DNA of 64,000 nt from Cryptosporangium sp044454545. GTDB taxonomy: Bacteria > Actinomycetota > Actinomycetes > Mycobacteriales > Cryptosporangiaceae. The stretch spans positions 248,001 to 312,000 of the forward strand of contig NZ_JBITDV010000010.1 in the NCBI RefSeq assembly GCF_044454545.1. Direction: 5' to 3'. The translations under genes were made by a program, and so were the position numbers. The notes beneath the pieces were generated by a model that was given only the letters and a program-made list of their open reading frames with translations, was not told the origin of the DNA and made no database searches. Shown here one piece after another: positions 1 to 7,696 of this stretch (its first letter is position 1; every line of letters starts with the position of its first letter).

Positions 1-294
1 AATGACCACGACGAGCAGCTGCAGGATGATGCTGGCGGTGATGTAAGGCATGATGCCCAGCGCGAACACCGAGAGCTGCAGCAGCGCACCGCCACTGAAC
101 AAGTTCAGCAGCGTGAGTACGTCGCTGCCACCACCCGTGTTCAGCTGGTCGATGCACGCGTTGATGTTCGTGACCGACACGCCTGGCGACGGCAGCGTGG
201 CGCCGACCCGGTAGATCGCGATGATGAAGAGCGTGAAGAAGATCTTCTTGCGCAGGTCGGGCGTACGAAACGCCCTACCGAAGGCGGCGAGCAC
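1..294 (-). CDS. secY: Preprotein translocase subunit SecY, N-terminal part (cut by window edge)
   Basis: SecY forms the protein-conducting channel of the SecYEG translocon in the cytoplasmic membrane. The visible 98 residues start at a GTG and read VLAAFGRAFRTPDLRKKIFF, the usual SecY N-terminus, followed by the first membrane segment, the plug region (GVSVTNINACIDQL) and the start of transmembrane segment 2 (FALGIMPYITASI). A GGAGGA ribosome binding site lies directly upstream. The rest of the gene lies beyond position 1. It follows rplO on the same strand, as in most spc operons, but a 288-bp spacer with two hairpins separates them, so it may be expressed partly on its own. Confidence 0.96.
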   Translation of the reverse strand, partial: MLAAFGRAFRTPDLRKKIFFTLFIIAIYRVGATLPSPGVSVTNINACIDQLNTGGGSDVLTLLNLFSGGALLQLSVFALGIMPYITASIILQLLVVVI

Positions 295-351
295 AAGTCC
301 TCCTGCGCACGGACCCCACTGTCGTACAGACGTGGCCCGCTGATCGGTAAG

Positions 352-383
352 GCCGCGAGTTCCGCACTCGAGGAACTAGCGGC
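352..383 (-). promoter_or_regulatory. Stem-loop in the secY leader
   Basis: Arms at 352-363 and 372-383 pair over 12 bp with one mismatch around an 8-nt loop. It lies in the transcribed leader just upstream of secY. It could be a leader attenuator or a processing site; no function is shown by the sequence. Confidence 0.4.
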
Positions 384-536
384 CAAGTCATGGTCGGGGC
401 TGCCCGCTCCGCCGTCAGGCGCGGGCCTGTGTTGCGAACTCTAACAGTCAGTCGGTCTCCCGTGCCCCACGCCGAATCTCGACGGGAGCACAACACCCTG
501 AGAAGGCGCTGAGGAAGCCATAGGGACCAACGACGT

Positions 537-565
537 CCGGCCCGGGCGAGTTCCGCCCGGGCCGG
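537..565 (-). terminator. Hairpin after rplO, likely end of the spc operon
   Basis: A perfect 12-bp GC-rich stem (537-548 with 554-565) has a 5-nt loop and starts 17 nt after the rplO stop. There is no clear T-run, which is common for actinobacterial terminators. It separates the spc ribosomal genes from secY. Confidence 0.6.
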
Positions 566-582
566 ATACCGGTTGCTGTACT

Positions 583-1053
583 TCAGTCCTCGGACGGCGC
601 AGCCGCGCCGCTGAGCTCGTTGACCGAGCCACCGGCGGCCAGGATCTTCTCCTTGGCGCTGGCCGAGAACTTGTGCGCGGTCGCGGTGAGCGTGACGCCG
701 CCGAGGTCCCCGTCTCCGAGGATCTTCACCGGGCGTCCCGGCCGGACGGCACCGGCCAGGGCGAGCTCTTCCGGACCGATCTCGCCGCCGTCCGGGAACA
801 GCTGCGCGAGCCGCTCCAGGTTGACGACCTGGTACTCCACCCGGAACCGGTTCTTGAAGCCCTTGAGCTTCGGCAGTCGCATGTGGATGGGCATCTGCCC
901 ACCCTCGAAGCGAGCCGGAACCTGGTAACGGGCCTTGGTTCCCTTGGTACCGCGACCGGCCGTCTTACCCTTGGAGCCCTCACCACGACCCACGCGGGTC
1001 TTGGGGGTGTGAGCGCCAGGGGCCGGCTTCAGGTGATGGACCTTGAGGGCCAT
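583..1053 (-). CDS. rplO: 50S ribosomal protein L15
   Basis: L15 is a late-assembly protein of the large subunit that contacts 23S rRNA. The 156-residue product has the Gly/Arg/Lys-rich N-terminal extension (VGRGEGSKGKTAGRGTKG) and the GGQMPIHMRLPKLKGF signature typical of the family, and normal length for actinobacteria. It is the last ribosomal gene of the spc operon here, 4 nt after rpmD, and is followed by a hairpin. Confidence 0.98.
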   Translation of the reverse strand: MALKVHHLKPAPGAHTPKTRVGRGEGSKGKTAGRGTKGTKARYQVPARFEGGQMPIHMRLPKLKGFKNRFRVEYQVVNLERLAQLFPDGGEIGPEELALAGAVRPGRPVKILGDGDLGGVTLTATAHKFSASAKEKILAAGGSVNELSGAAAPSED

Positions 1054-1057
1054 GGCG

Positions 1058-1240
1058 TTACTCGACCTCCTCGACCGTCACGAGGTGGCGCACGGTGTGA
1101 ACCATGCCGCGCATCTCGGGGCGGTCTTCCTTCACGACGACGTCGTTGATCCGCTTCAAGCCGAGCGACCGCAGCGTGTGGCGGTGGTTCTGCTTGGTGC
1201 CGATCGACGACCGGATCTGGGTGACCTTGAGCCGAGCCAC
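1058..1240 (-). CDS. rpmD: 50S ribosomal protein L30
   Basis: This is the small L30 protein of the large subunit, 60 residues from a GTG start reading VARLKVTQIRSSIGTKQNHR. I chose this start because it follows the rpsE stop by one base and has a GGAGGGG ribosome binding site inside the rpsE end; a longer reading frame upstream would add seven non-conserved residues. It is translationally coupled between rpsE and rplO. Confidence 0.96.
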   Translation of the reverse strand: MARLKVTQIRSSIGTKQNHRHTLRSLGLKRINDVVVKEDRPEMRGMVHTVRHLVTVEEVE

Positions 1241-1241
1241 G

Positions 1242-1841
1242 TCACTCCCCTCCCGCCGCACGAGCCCGCAGCAGGGCGCGGGGCGCGACGTCCTCGAGCG
1301 GGAGACCGCGGCGAGCCGCGATGGCCTCCGGGCGCTCGATCATCTTCAGCGCCGCGATCGTGGCGTGCACGATGTTGATCGCGTTCGACGAGCCGAGGCT
1401 CTTGCTCAGGATGTCGTGGATACCGGCGCACTCCAGCACCGCGCGCACCGGGCCACCGGCGATGACACCGGTACCGGGGCTGGCGGGCTTCAGCAGGACG
1501 ACGCCAGCGGCGTCCTCGCCCTGCACGGGGTGCGCGATGGTGGAGCCGATCCGAGGCACCTTGAAGAAGTGCTTCTTGGCCTCCTCGACACCCTTCGCGA
1601 TGGCGGCCGGCACCTCCTTCGCCTTGCCGTAGCCGACACCCACGGTGCCGTCGCCGTCGCCCACCACGACCAGCGCGGTGAAGCTGAACCGACGACCACC
1701 CTTGACGACCTTCGCCACACGGTTGATCGCGACTACGCGCTCGATGTGCGGCGACTTCTCCGGGGCCGATCCGCCCCGCCCGCCGTCGCGGCGGTCCCGG
1801 CGCTCGCCGCCTCCACCGCCTCGGCGCTGCTGACCAGGCAT
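1242..1841 (-). CDS. rpsE: 30S ribosomal protein S5
   Basis: S5 takes part in decoding accuracy and mRNA helicase activity on the small subunit. The 199-residue product starts MPGQQRRGG with a Gly/Arg-rich N-terminal tail common in actinobacteria, then the S5 double-stranded RNA-binding domain (ERVVAINRVAKVVKGGRRF) and the C-terminal domain (KPASPGTGVIAGGPVRAVLE). A GAGGGG ribosome binding site supports the ATG at 1841. The frame stays open far upstream but that part overlaps rplR and is not conserved. Confidence 0.98.
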   Translation of the reverse strand: MPGQQRRGGGGGERRDRRDGGRGGSAPEKSPHIERVVAINRVAKVVKGGRRFSFTALVVVGDGDGTVGVGYGKAKEVPAAIAKGVEEAKKHFFKVPRIGSTIAHPVQGEDAAGVVLLKPASPGTGVIAGGPVRAVLECAGIHDILSKSLGSSNAINIVHATIAALKMIERPEAIAARRGLPLEDVAPRALLRARAAGGE

Positions 1842-1881
1842 CAGACGTTCCCCTCGTAGCTGATTACGGTGCTGTTGTTCA

Positions 1882-2277
1882 TCAGAACTCCAGCCCACCC
1901 TCGCGGGCGGCGTCGGCCAGAGCCGCGATCCGCCCGTGGTACTTGTTGCCGCCGCGGTCGAAGACGACCGCGTCGATCCCGGCCGCCTTGGCGCGCTCGG
2001 CGACGAGCTGGCCGACCTTCTTGGCCTGGGCCGACTTGTCTCCGTCGCCACCCCGGATCGAGGTGTCGAGGGTCGAGGCCGACGCCAGCGTGCGGCCGGC
2101 GGTGTCGTCGATGACCTGGGCGTAGATGTGCCGGGTCGACCGGGTGACGACGAGACGCGGACGCGTCTCGGTGCCCGCGACCTTCTTCCGGAGGCGGAAG
2201 TGACGGCGTGCCTTGCCCACCCGGCGGACGGCGGAGACGCCGGCCCCGGACTTGCGGTGAAGCAGCTGAGCACCCAT
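1882..2277 (-). CDS. rplR: 50S ribosomal protein L18
   Basis: L18 binds 5S rRNA and ties it to the large subunit. The product (131 residues from ATG; a GTG one codon earlier is an alternative) shows RRVGKARRHFRLRKKVAGT, RPRLVVTRSTRHIYAQVIDD and the C-terminal VVFDRGGNKYHGRIAALADA motif. The start overlaps the rplF stop (TGATG), implying translational coupling. Confidence 0.98.
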   Translation of the reverse strand: MGAQLLHRKSGAGVSAVRRVGKARRHFRLRKKVAGTETRPRLVVTRSTRHIYAQVIDDTAGRTLASASTLDTSIRGGDGDKSAQAKKVGQLVAERAKAAGIDAVVFDRGGNKYHGRIAALADAAREGGLEF

Positions 2278-2816
2278 CACTTACCTGCCTTTCCGGCCTT
2301 ACGCCGGACGTTCTCGCCCTGGTAACGAACGCCCTTGCCCTTGTAGGGCTCCGGCGGACGAATCTTGCGGATGTTGGCGGCGACCTCGCCGACCAGCTGC
2401 TTGTCGATGCCCTCGACCACGAACGTGGTCGGCTTCTCGACCCGGAAGGTGATGCCCTCCGGCGGCCGGACGGTGACCGGGTGGCTGAACCCGAGCGCGA
2501 ACTCGAGGTCGGAACCCTTGGCCTGGACGCGGTAACCGGTGCCCTGGATCTCCAGGGTCTTGCTGTACCCGGTGGTGACGCCGGCGATCATGTTGGCCAC
2601 CAGCGTGCGGGTCAGCCCGTGACGTTCCTTGGACCGACGCTCGTCGTTCGGGCGCGAGACCTCGATCGTCCCGTCGTCCGCCCGGCCGACCGTGATCGGC
2701 TCGACGACCTGGTGGGTGAGCGTCCCCTTCGGGCCCTTCACGGTGACGTTCGTGCCGTCGATCGCGACGTCGACGCCGGAAGGGACCGGGATCGGCAGTT
2801 TACCGATGCGTGACAT
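2277..2816 (-). CDS. rplF: 50S ribosomal protein L6
   Basis: L6 sits near the factor-binding site of the large subunit. The 179-residue product has the family start MSRIGKLPIPVPSGVDV, the VKGPKGTL repeat motif and the C-terminal signature RKIRPPEPYKGKGVRYQGE. It lies 8 nt after rpsH and overlaps rplR. Confidence 0.98.
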   Translation of the reverse strand: MSRIGKLPIPVPSGVDVAIDGTNVTVKGPKGTLTHQVVEPITVGRADDGTIEVSRPNDERRSKERHGLTRTLVANMIAGVTTGYSKTLEIQGTGYRVQAKGSDLEFALGFSHPVTVRPPEGITFRVEKPTTFVVEGIDKQLVGEVAANIRKIRPPEPYKGKGVRYQGENVRRKAGKAGK

Positions 2817-2824
2817 GCTCTCCC

Positions 2825-3232
2825 CTACCAGACGTAGGCGAGGACTTCCCCGCCCACTCCGCGCTTCGTGGCCTGCCGGTCGGTGAGCAGCCCGGATGAC
2901 GTGGAGATGATCGCCACGCCGAGGCCGCCCAGCACGCGGGGCAGACTGTTGGACTTCGCGTACACCCGCAGGCCGGGCTTCGAGACACGCCGCAGGCCGG
3001 CGATGCTCCGCTCCCGGTTGGGGCCGTACTTCAGGTCAACGGTGAGGACCTTGCCAACGGCACCCTCGGCCGGGTCGGCGACGGTCCAGCCGGAGATGTA
3101 GCCCTCCTGCTGGAGGATCTCGGCGACGTGGGCCTTGAGCTTCGAGTGCGGCATCGACACGCGATCGTGGTACGCCGAATTGGCGTTGCGCAGACGCGTG
3201 AGCATGTCTGCGATCGGGTCGGTCATCGTCAT
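2825..3232 (-). CDS. rpsH: 30S ribosomal protein S8
   Basis: S8 binds the central domain of 16S rRNA and in E. coli also represses its own operon. The 135-residue product begins MTMTDPIADMLTRLRNANSA; the second ATG (two codons in) is an equally possible start. The C-terminal motif NSLPRVLGGLGVAIISTSSG is family-typical. It is separated from rpsN by a 91-bp spacer with small hairpins. Confidence 0.98.
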   Translation of the reverse strand: MTMTDPIADMLTRLRNANSAYHDRVSMPHSKLKAHVAEILQQEGYISGWTVADPAEGAVGKVLTVDLKYGPNRERSIAGLRRVSKPGLRVYAKSNSLPRVLGGLGVAIISTSSGLLTDRQATKRGVGGEVLAYVW

Positions 3233-3282
3233 GGGTTCATGCCTTTCTCGCCGCGGTTCCCGAAGGCCTTCGGCGAAGCAGC

Positions 3283-3300
3283 GGACCTCCGGAGAGGTCC
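3283..3300 (-). promoter_or_regulatory. Small stem-loop between rpsN and rpsH
   Basis: A perfect 7-bp stem (3283-3289 with 3294-3300) lies in the 91-bp spacer, next to a second short palindrome at about 3260-3271. The spacer is long for this operon. S8-dependent feedback is known in E. coli at a different place in this operon, so a regulatory role here is only a possibility. Confidence 0.25.
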
Positions 3301-3323
3301 TTCGTTCTTAGTGATGACGAGAG

Positions 3324-3509
3324 TCACCACGAGGACTTGGTGACTCCGGGAAGCTCGCCGCGGTGCGCCATCTCACGAACGCAGATGCGGCACAGACCGA
3401 ACGACCTGTACACGGCGCGCGGACGGCCACAGCGCTGGCAGCGAGTGTAGGCGCGCACCTTGAACTTCTGCTTGCCCGACGCCTTCTGGATCAGGGCCTT
3501 CTTCGCCAT
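3324..3509 (-). CDS. rpsN: 30S ribosomal protein S14, zinc-binding type Z
   Basis: This 61-residue S14 is of the short C+ type: C24-x2-C27 and C40-x2-C43 form the zinc site. It starts MAKKALIQKASGKQKFKVRA. The upstream extension of the reading frame runs into rplE and is not part of the protein. It lies 2 nt after rplE. Some actinobacteria carry a second, zinc-free S14 used in zinc starvation; none is in this window. Confidence 0.97.
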   Translation of the reverse strand: MAKKALIQKASGKQKFKVRAYTRCQRCGRPRAVYRSFGLCRICVREMAHRGELPGVTKSSW

Positions 3510-3511
3510 GC

Positions 3512-4081
3512 TCAGTTCTCCTTGAACGGAAAGCCGAGGAGCTTGAGCAGCGCCCGACCCTCCTCGTCCGTCGTCGCGGTGGTCACGACCGTGATGTCCA
3601 TGCCCCGCGGGCGGTCGATCCTGTCCACGTCGATCTCGTGGAACATCGACTGCTCGTTCAGGCCGAACGTGTAGTTGCCGTGACCGTCGAACTGCTTGCC
3701 CGACAGCCCGCGGAAGTCGCGGATACGGGGCAGCGCGATCGACAGCAGGCGGTCCAGGAACTCCCACATCCGGTCGTTGCGCAGGGTGACCTTCGCGCCG
3801 ATCGGCTGGCCCTCACGCAGCTTGAACTGCGCGATGGACTTGCGGGCCTTCTGGATCTGCGGACGCTGACCGGTGATCGCGGTGAGGTCACGGACCGCAC
3901 CGTCGATCAGCTTCGAGTCGCGAGCCGCGTCGCCGACACCCATGTTCACGACGACCTTGACGACGCCGGGAACCTGCATGACGTTCGCGTACTTGAACTG
4001 GTCACGCAGCGCGGGGAGGATCTCCTCGCGGTACCGCAGCTTCTGCCGCGGCTGGATCTTCTCAGTGGCCGGGGCAGTCAT
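3512..4081 (-). CDS. rplE: 50S ribosomal protein L5
   Basis: L5 binds 5S rRNA and contacts P-site tRNA. The 189-residue product has the conserved VPGVVKVVVNMGVGDAARD and the L5 C-terminal region with REGQPIGAKVTLR and RDFRGLSGKQFDGHGNYTFG. The ATG overlaps the rplX stop by one base, so translation is coupled. Confidence 0.98.
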   Translation of the reverse strand: MTAPATEKIQPRQKLRYREEILPALRDQFKYANVMQVPGVVKVVVNMGVGDAARDSKLIDGAVRDLTAITGQRPQIQKARKSIAQFKLREGQPIGAKVTLRNDRMWEFLDRLLSIALPRIRDFRGLSGKQFDGHGNYTFGLNEQSMFHEIDVDRIDRPRGMDITVVTTATTDEEGRALLKLLGFPFKEN

Positions 4082-4428
4082 CAGATGTCCTCACCATTCC
4101 GCCGCGAGACCCGGATCCGCTTGCGCTGGATCGAACCGTCCTCACGGGTGACCTCTTCGGTCCGGTAACCCACGCGGGTCGGCTTGTTGTCCGAGCCGAT
4201 CACCATCACGTTGCTGACGTGGATGGCGGCTTCCTGCGTCACGATCCCGCCCGACTTGGCGCCGCGCTGGGTCGTGGAGACCTTCGTGTGCTTCTTGATC
4301 CGGTTGACGCCCTCGACCAGCACGCGCTGGGTGTCGGGATAGGCCTGGATCACTTTGCCCTTGGCGCCCTTGTCCTTGCCGGCGATGACCAGGACGGTGT
4401 CGCCCTTTTTGATCTTGAGCTTCGCCAT
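4081..4428 (-). CDS. rplX: 50S ribosomal protein L24
   Basis: L24 starts assembly of the large subunit. The 115-residue product begins MAKLKIKKGDTVLVIAGKDK, a KOW motif, followed by GKVIQAYPDTQRVLVEGVNR. The length is normal. It lies 1 nt after rplN. Confidence 0.98.
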   Translation of the reverse strand: MAKLKIKKGDTVLVIAGKDKGAKGKVIQAYPDTQRVLVEGVNRIKKHTKVSTTQRGAKSGGIVTQEAAIHVSNVMVIGSDNKPTRVGYRTEEVTREDGSIQRKRIRVSRRNGEDI

Positions 4429-4429
4429 G

Positions 4430-4798
4430 TCAGAGCACCTCCGGGGCCAGCGAGATGATCTTCATGAACCGCTTGTCCCGCAGCTCACGCCCGACCGGGC
4501 CGAAGATGCGGGTCCCGCGCGGGTCGCCACCGTCCTTGATCAGGACCGCGGCGTTCTCGTCGAAACGGATGTAGGAGCCGTCCGGCCGCCGCTTCTCCTT
4601 CACGGTGCGGACGACGACGGCCTTCACGACGTCACCGCGCTTCACGCCCGCGCCGGGGATGGCGTCCTTGACGGTGCCCACGATGATGTCGCCGATACCC
4701 GCGTACCGCCGTCCGGAGCCACCGAGGACCCTGATGCACAGGATCTCCTTGGCCCCAGTGTTGTCGGCGACACGCAGTCGCGACTCCTGCTGGATCAC
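4430..4798 (-). CDS. rplN: 50S ribosomal protein L14
   Basis: L14 lies at the subunit interface. The 122-residue product starts at a GTG (MIQQESRLRVADNTGAKE) with a GGAG site 6 nt upstream and carries the family motif GAGVKRGDVVKAVVVRT. It is the first gene of the spc operon. The 104-bp gap to rpsQ holds a terminator-like hairpin, so a promoter is expected in 4799-4867; I see only a weak TTGAGA element at about 4855-4860. Confidence 0.98.
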   Translation of the reverse strand: MIQQESRLRVADNTGAKEILCIRVLGGSGRRYAGIGDIIVGTVKDAIPGAGVKRGDVVKAVVVRTVKEKRRPDGSYIRFDENAAVLIKDGGDPRGTRIFGPVGRELRDKRFMKIISLAPEVL

Positions 4799-4867
4799 GT
4801 CAACTCCATTGATGTCGCGCCGGTTCTCTCAGTGAGAGCCTGGCGGAACGGAACAATCTCAAGTGTG

Positions 4868-4893
4868 CCGGAGGGTTCTCCCGAACCCTCCGG
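4868..4893 (-). terminator. Hairpin after rpsQ, end of the S10 operon
   Basis: A perfect 11-bp stem (4868-4878 with 4883-4893) with a 4-nt loop begins 9 nt after the rpsQ stop. It matches the classical S10/spc operon boundary between S17 and L14. Confidence 0.6.
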
Positions 4894-4902
4894 CCCAGCG
4901 GA

Positions 4903-5193
4903 CTACTTGGCGCGCTCGAGGATCTCGACGACGCGCCACCGCTTGGTGGCCGACAGCGGCCGGGTCTCCATCAGCCGGACCCGGTCGCCGACGCCGCAGT
5001 CGTTCTGCTCGTCGTGCGCCTTCAGCCGGTTGGTCCGACGGATGACCTTGCCGTACAGACGGTGCTTGACGCGGTCTTCGACCTCGACGACCACAGTCTT
5101 GTCCATCTTGTCACTGACCACGTAACCCTCACGGGTCTTGCGGTCGTTCCGGGAAATCCCGGCAGTGGCCTCGCTCACAGCTTCCTCACTCAT
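4903..5193 (-). CDS. rpsQ: 30S ribosomal protein S17
   Basis: S17 is a primary 16S rRNA-binding protein. The 96-residue product has an N-terminal extension of about 17 residues, then the family core REGYVVSDKMDKTVVVEVE and the GDRVRLMETRPLSATKRWRV signature. It is the last gene of the S10 operon here and is followed by a hairpin. Confidence 0.98.
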   Translation of the reverse strand: MSEEAVSEATAGISRNDRKTREGYVVSDKMDKTVVVEVEDRVKHRLYGKVIRRTNRLKAHDEQNDCGVGDRVRLMETRPLSATKRWRVVEILERAK

Positions 5194-5259
5194 GACGTCA
5201 CCTCGCTGGCGCTCGGCGCCGCCACGAGCTCGGGCCTCACCATGTCATTGAACTTCATG

Positions 5260-5499
5260 TCAGGCCGTCACCTCACTCGGCGCCTGCTCGATGCCGAGCT
5301 CACGCGACCGCATGATCGTGTAGATCCGGGCGATGTCCCGGCGGACGACCTGGAGCCGGCGGTTGTTGTCCAGCTGACCGGTCGCGCTCTGGAAGCGGAG
5401 GTTGAAGAGCTCCTCCTTGGCCTCCCGCAACCGGGTGACGAGCTGCTCGTCGTCGAGCTCGCGCAGCTCGGCAGCCTTGTCGTTCGGGCCGCTGCTCAC
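5260..5499 (-). CDS. rpmC: 50S ribosomal protein L29
   Basis: L29 lies at the exit of the peptide tunnel beside L23. The 79-residue product starts at a GTG that overlaps the rplP stop by 4 nt (GTGA). It has the family motif KEELFNLRFQSATGQLDNN and VVRRDIARIYTIMRSRE. It is translationally coupled to rplP. Confidence 0.97.
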   Translation of the reverse strand: MSSGPNDKAAELRELDDEQLVTRLREAKEELFNLRFQSATGQLDNNRRLQVVRRDIARIYTIMRSRELGIEQAPSEVTA

Positions 5500-5918
5500 G
5501 CCGCCTCACTCCCTTCGCGCATCACGATCCGGCACTTCATGGGGAGCTTGTGGATCGCGCGACGCATGGCCTCGCGGGCGATCTGCTCGTTCGGGTACTG
5601 CAGCTCGAAGAGCACCCGACCCGGCTTGACGTTGGCGATCCACCACTCCGGCGAACCCTTACCGGAACCCATGCGGGTCTCGGCCGGCTTCTTCGTGAGC
5701 GGGCGGTCCGGGTAGATGTTGATCCAGACCTTGCCACCACGCTTGATGTGGCGGGTGATCGCGATACGGGCCGACTCGATCTGCCGGTTCGTCACGTAGG
5801 CGGGCTCCAGAGCCTGGATGCCGTACTCGCCGAAGGTGACCGCCGTACCGCCCTTGGACGCGCCGCGACGCGTCGGGTGGTGCTGCTTACGGTGCTTGAC
5901 CCTGCGGGGAATCAGCAT
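5496..5918 (-). CDS. rplP: 50S ribosomal protein L16
   Basis: L16 organises the A site of the large subunit. The 140-residue product begins MLIPRRVKHRKQHHPTRRG and carries NRQIESARIAITRHIKRGG and the RMGSGKGSPEWWIANVKPG signature. It lies 3 nt after rpsC. Confidence 0.98.
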   Translation of the reverse strand: MLIPRRVKHRKQHHPTRRGASKGGTAVTFGEYGIQALEPAYVTNRQIESARIAITRHIKRGGKVWINIYPDRPLTKKPAETRMGSGKGSPEWWIANVKPGRVLFELQYPNEQIAREAMRRAIHKLPMKCRIVMREGSEAA

Positions 5919-5921
5919 GGG

Positions 5922-6863
5922 TCAGCCCTCCTGACCTGCGTTGTCCTGCGTCGCGGCGGCCTCGGGCGCCTCGACGGCCGGCGTGGCGGCCGGCTCAGTT
6001 GCCACCGGGGTCTCCGTCGCCGGAGTCTCGACCGCCGCCGGAGCCTCGGTCACTACCGGGGTCTCGGTCGCTACCGGAGCCTCGGCCTCGGTGCGCTCGG
6101 CACCACGGCCGCCGCCCTGGCGGTCGCCGCGGCTACGGCCGCCGCCACCGCCACCGCCGGCGTTACGACGACGCTCGGGACGGTTGCCACGGTGCTGACG
6201 CAGCGCGGCCTCAGCGGCCTCGCGCTCGGCCCGGCTCTGGACGACGTCGCCCTTGTAGATCCAGACCTTGACGCCGATGCGGCCGAACGTGGTGCGGGCC
6301 TCGTAGATGCCGTAGTCGATGTTCGCGCGGAGCGTGTGCAGCGGCACCCGGCCCTCGCGGTAGAACTCCGACCGCGACATCTCGGCGCCACCCAGGCGAC
6401 CGGCGCACTGCACCCGGATGCCCTTGACGCCCGGCGACTTCATCGCCGACTGCATCGCCTTGCGCATCGCGCGCCGGAAGCTGACCCGGCTCGAGAGCTG
6501 CTCGGCAACGCCCTGGGCGACCAGCTGAGCGTCGGCCTCGGGGTTCTTGACCTCGAGGATGTTCAGCTGGACCTGCTTGCTGGTGAGCTTCTCGAGCTGG
6601 CCGCGGATCCGATCGGCCTCCGCACCACGACGGCCGATGACGATGCCCGGCCGGGCGGTGTGGATGTCGACGCGGACCCGGTCACGGGTGCGCTCGATCT
6701 CGACCCGTGAGATGCCGGCGCGCTCCATACCGCGCGACATCATCTTCCGGATCGCCACGTCTTCTCCGACGTAGTCCTTGTACAGCTTGTCTGCGTACCA
6801 GCGGGACTTCCACTCGGTCGTGATGCCGAGCCGGAAGCCGTGCGGGTTGACCTTCTGACCCAT
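5922..6863 (-). CDS. rpsC: 30S ribosomal protein S3 with a long acidic/Pro-Thr-rich C-terminal tail
   Basis: S3 lines the mRNA entry channel. The core has the N-terminal MGQKVNPHGFRLGITTEWKS, the KH RNA-binding motif GIVIGRRGAEADRIRGQLEK and the C-terminal domain with RNHIDYG-like RANIDYGIYEARTTFGRIGV. The protein is 313 residues, well above the roughly 210-280 of most S3 proteins. The extra part is a Gly/Arg-rich linker followed by about 60 residues of near-repeats such as VATETPVVTEAPAA. The ATG overlaps the rplV stop (TAATG); the frame stays open further upstream through rplV but that part is not coding. Confidence 0.97.
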   Translation of the reverse strand: MGQKVNPHGFRLGITTEWKSRWYADKLYKDYVGEDVAIRKMMSRGMERAGISRVEIERTRDRVRVDIHTARPGIVIGRRGAEADRIRGQLEKLTSKQVQLNILEVKNPEADAQLVAQGVAEQLSSRVSFRRAMRKAMQSAMKSPGVKGIRVQCAGRLGGAEMSRSEFYREGRVPLHTLRANIDYGIYEARTTFGRIGVKVWIYKGDVVQSRAEREAAEAALRQHRGNRPERRRNAGGGGGGGRSRGDRQGGGRGAERTEAEAPVATETPVVTEAPAAVETPATETPVATEPAATPAVEAPEAAATQDNAGQEG

Positions 6864-7333
6864 TACTCGGCGCTTCCCTTCGTGGCTGCCGCTCGGCCGC
6901 CGCTCGCCTTCTTCGGCGCCCGCTTCGGCTTCGCCGTCGGGGCCACGCTCTCCACCACGACAGTGATGTGGCAGGTGCGCTTCCGGATCCGGTAGGCACG
7001 CCCCTGGGCGCGCGGCCGGAACCGCTTCATCGTCGGGCCCTCGTCCACGAAGGCCTTCGTCACGAGCAGCGAATCGGGGTCCAGCCGCTCGTTGTGCTCG
7101 GCGTTCGCGATCGCGCTCTCCACCACCCGGTAGACCTGCTCGCTGGCGGCCTGGGGGGCGAACTTGAGCGCGGTCAGCGCCTCCTTCGCGGGCATCCCCC
7201 GGATGAGGTCGACCACGCGCCGGGTCTTCATCGCCGTCGTCCGGACATACCGCGCCTCGGCGAATGCGCCCGGGGCGTCCCCGAGCAGCGCCACGCGTCG
7301 CGGATTCACGCGCTTGCCGTCGATCACTGCCAT
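6863..7333 (-). CDS. rplV: 50S ribosomal protein L22
   Basis: L22 lines the peptide exit tunnel, and its loop is a known site of macrolide resistance. The 156-residue product starts at the ATG at 7333 (MAVIDGKRVNPRR), supported by a GAGAGA site; an upstream in-frame extension is not conserved. It shows RYVRTTAMKTRRVVDLIRGM and the signature KRFRPRAQGRAYRIRKRTCH, with an Ala/Lys-rich C-terminal tail. Confidence 0.97.
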   Translation of the reverse strand: MAVIDGKRVNPRRVALLGDAPGAFAEARYVRTTAMKTRRVVDLIRGMPAKEALTALKFAPQAASEQVYRVVESAIANAEHNERLDPDSLLVTKAFVDEGPTMKRFRPRAQGRAYRIRKRTCHITVVVESVAPTAKPKRAPKKASGGRAAATKGSAE

Positions 7334-7402
7334 CTGTCTGCTCTCTCGTGTCTTCCGCGCCCGGGCTACCGAACGCACTGATCACCGGGTACGGGATCCG
7401 CG

Positions 7403-7684
7403 TCAGCGGCGGCGGCTCTTGCGGTCGTCCTTCTCGTGACCCTTGAACGTGCGGGTCGGCGAGAACTCGCCCAGCTTGTGGCCGACCATCGCCTCGGTGA
7501 CGAACACCGGCACGTGCTTGCGTCCGTCGTGGACGCCCAGCGTGTGACCGATCATCTCCGGCGTGACGGTCGAGCGACGCGACCAGGTCTTGATGACGTT
7601 CTTGGTTCCGCGGGCGTTCTGCGCGTCCACCTTCTTGATCAGGTGGTCGTCGACGAAGTAGCCCTTCTTCAAGCTGCGGGGCAT
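7403..7684 (-). CDS. rpsS: 30S ribosomal protein S19
   Basis: S19 forms a complex with S13 in the head of the small subunit. The 93-residue product reads MPRSLKKGYFVDDHLIKKV and has the IGHTLGVHDGRKHVPVFVTE and GHKLGEFSPTRTFKGH motifs, with normal length. It lies 12 nt after rplB. Confidence 0.98.
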   Translation of the reverse strand: MPRSLKKGYFVDDHLIKKVDAQNARGTKNVIKTWSRRSTVTPEMIGHTLGVHDGRKHVPVFVTEAMVGHKLGEFSPTRTFKGHEKDDRKSRRR

Positions 7685-7696
7685 GGCCTACAAACC

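Noticed and set aside
141..386. Ser/Arg-rich frame overlapping the secY start
   Set aside because: It overlaps SecY coding sequence out of frame and has no conserved feature.
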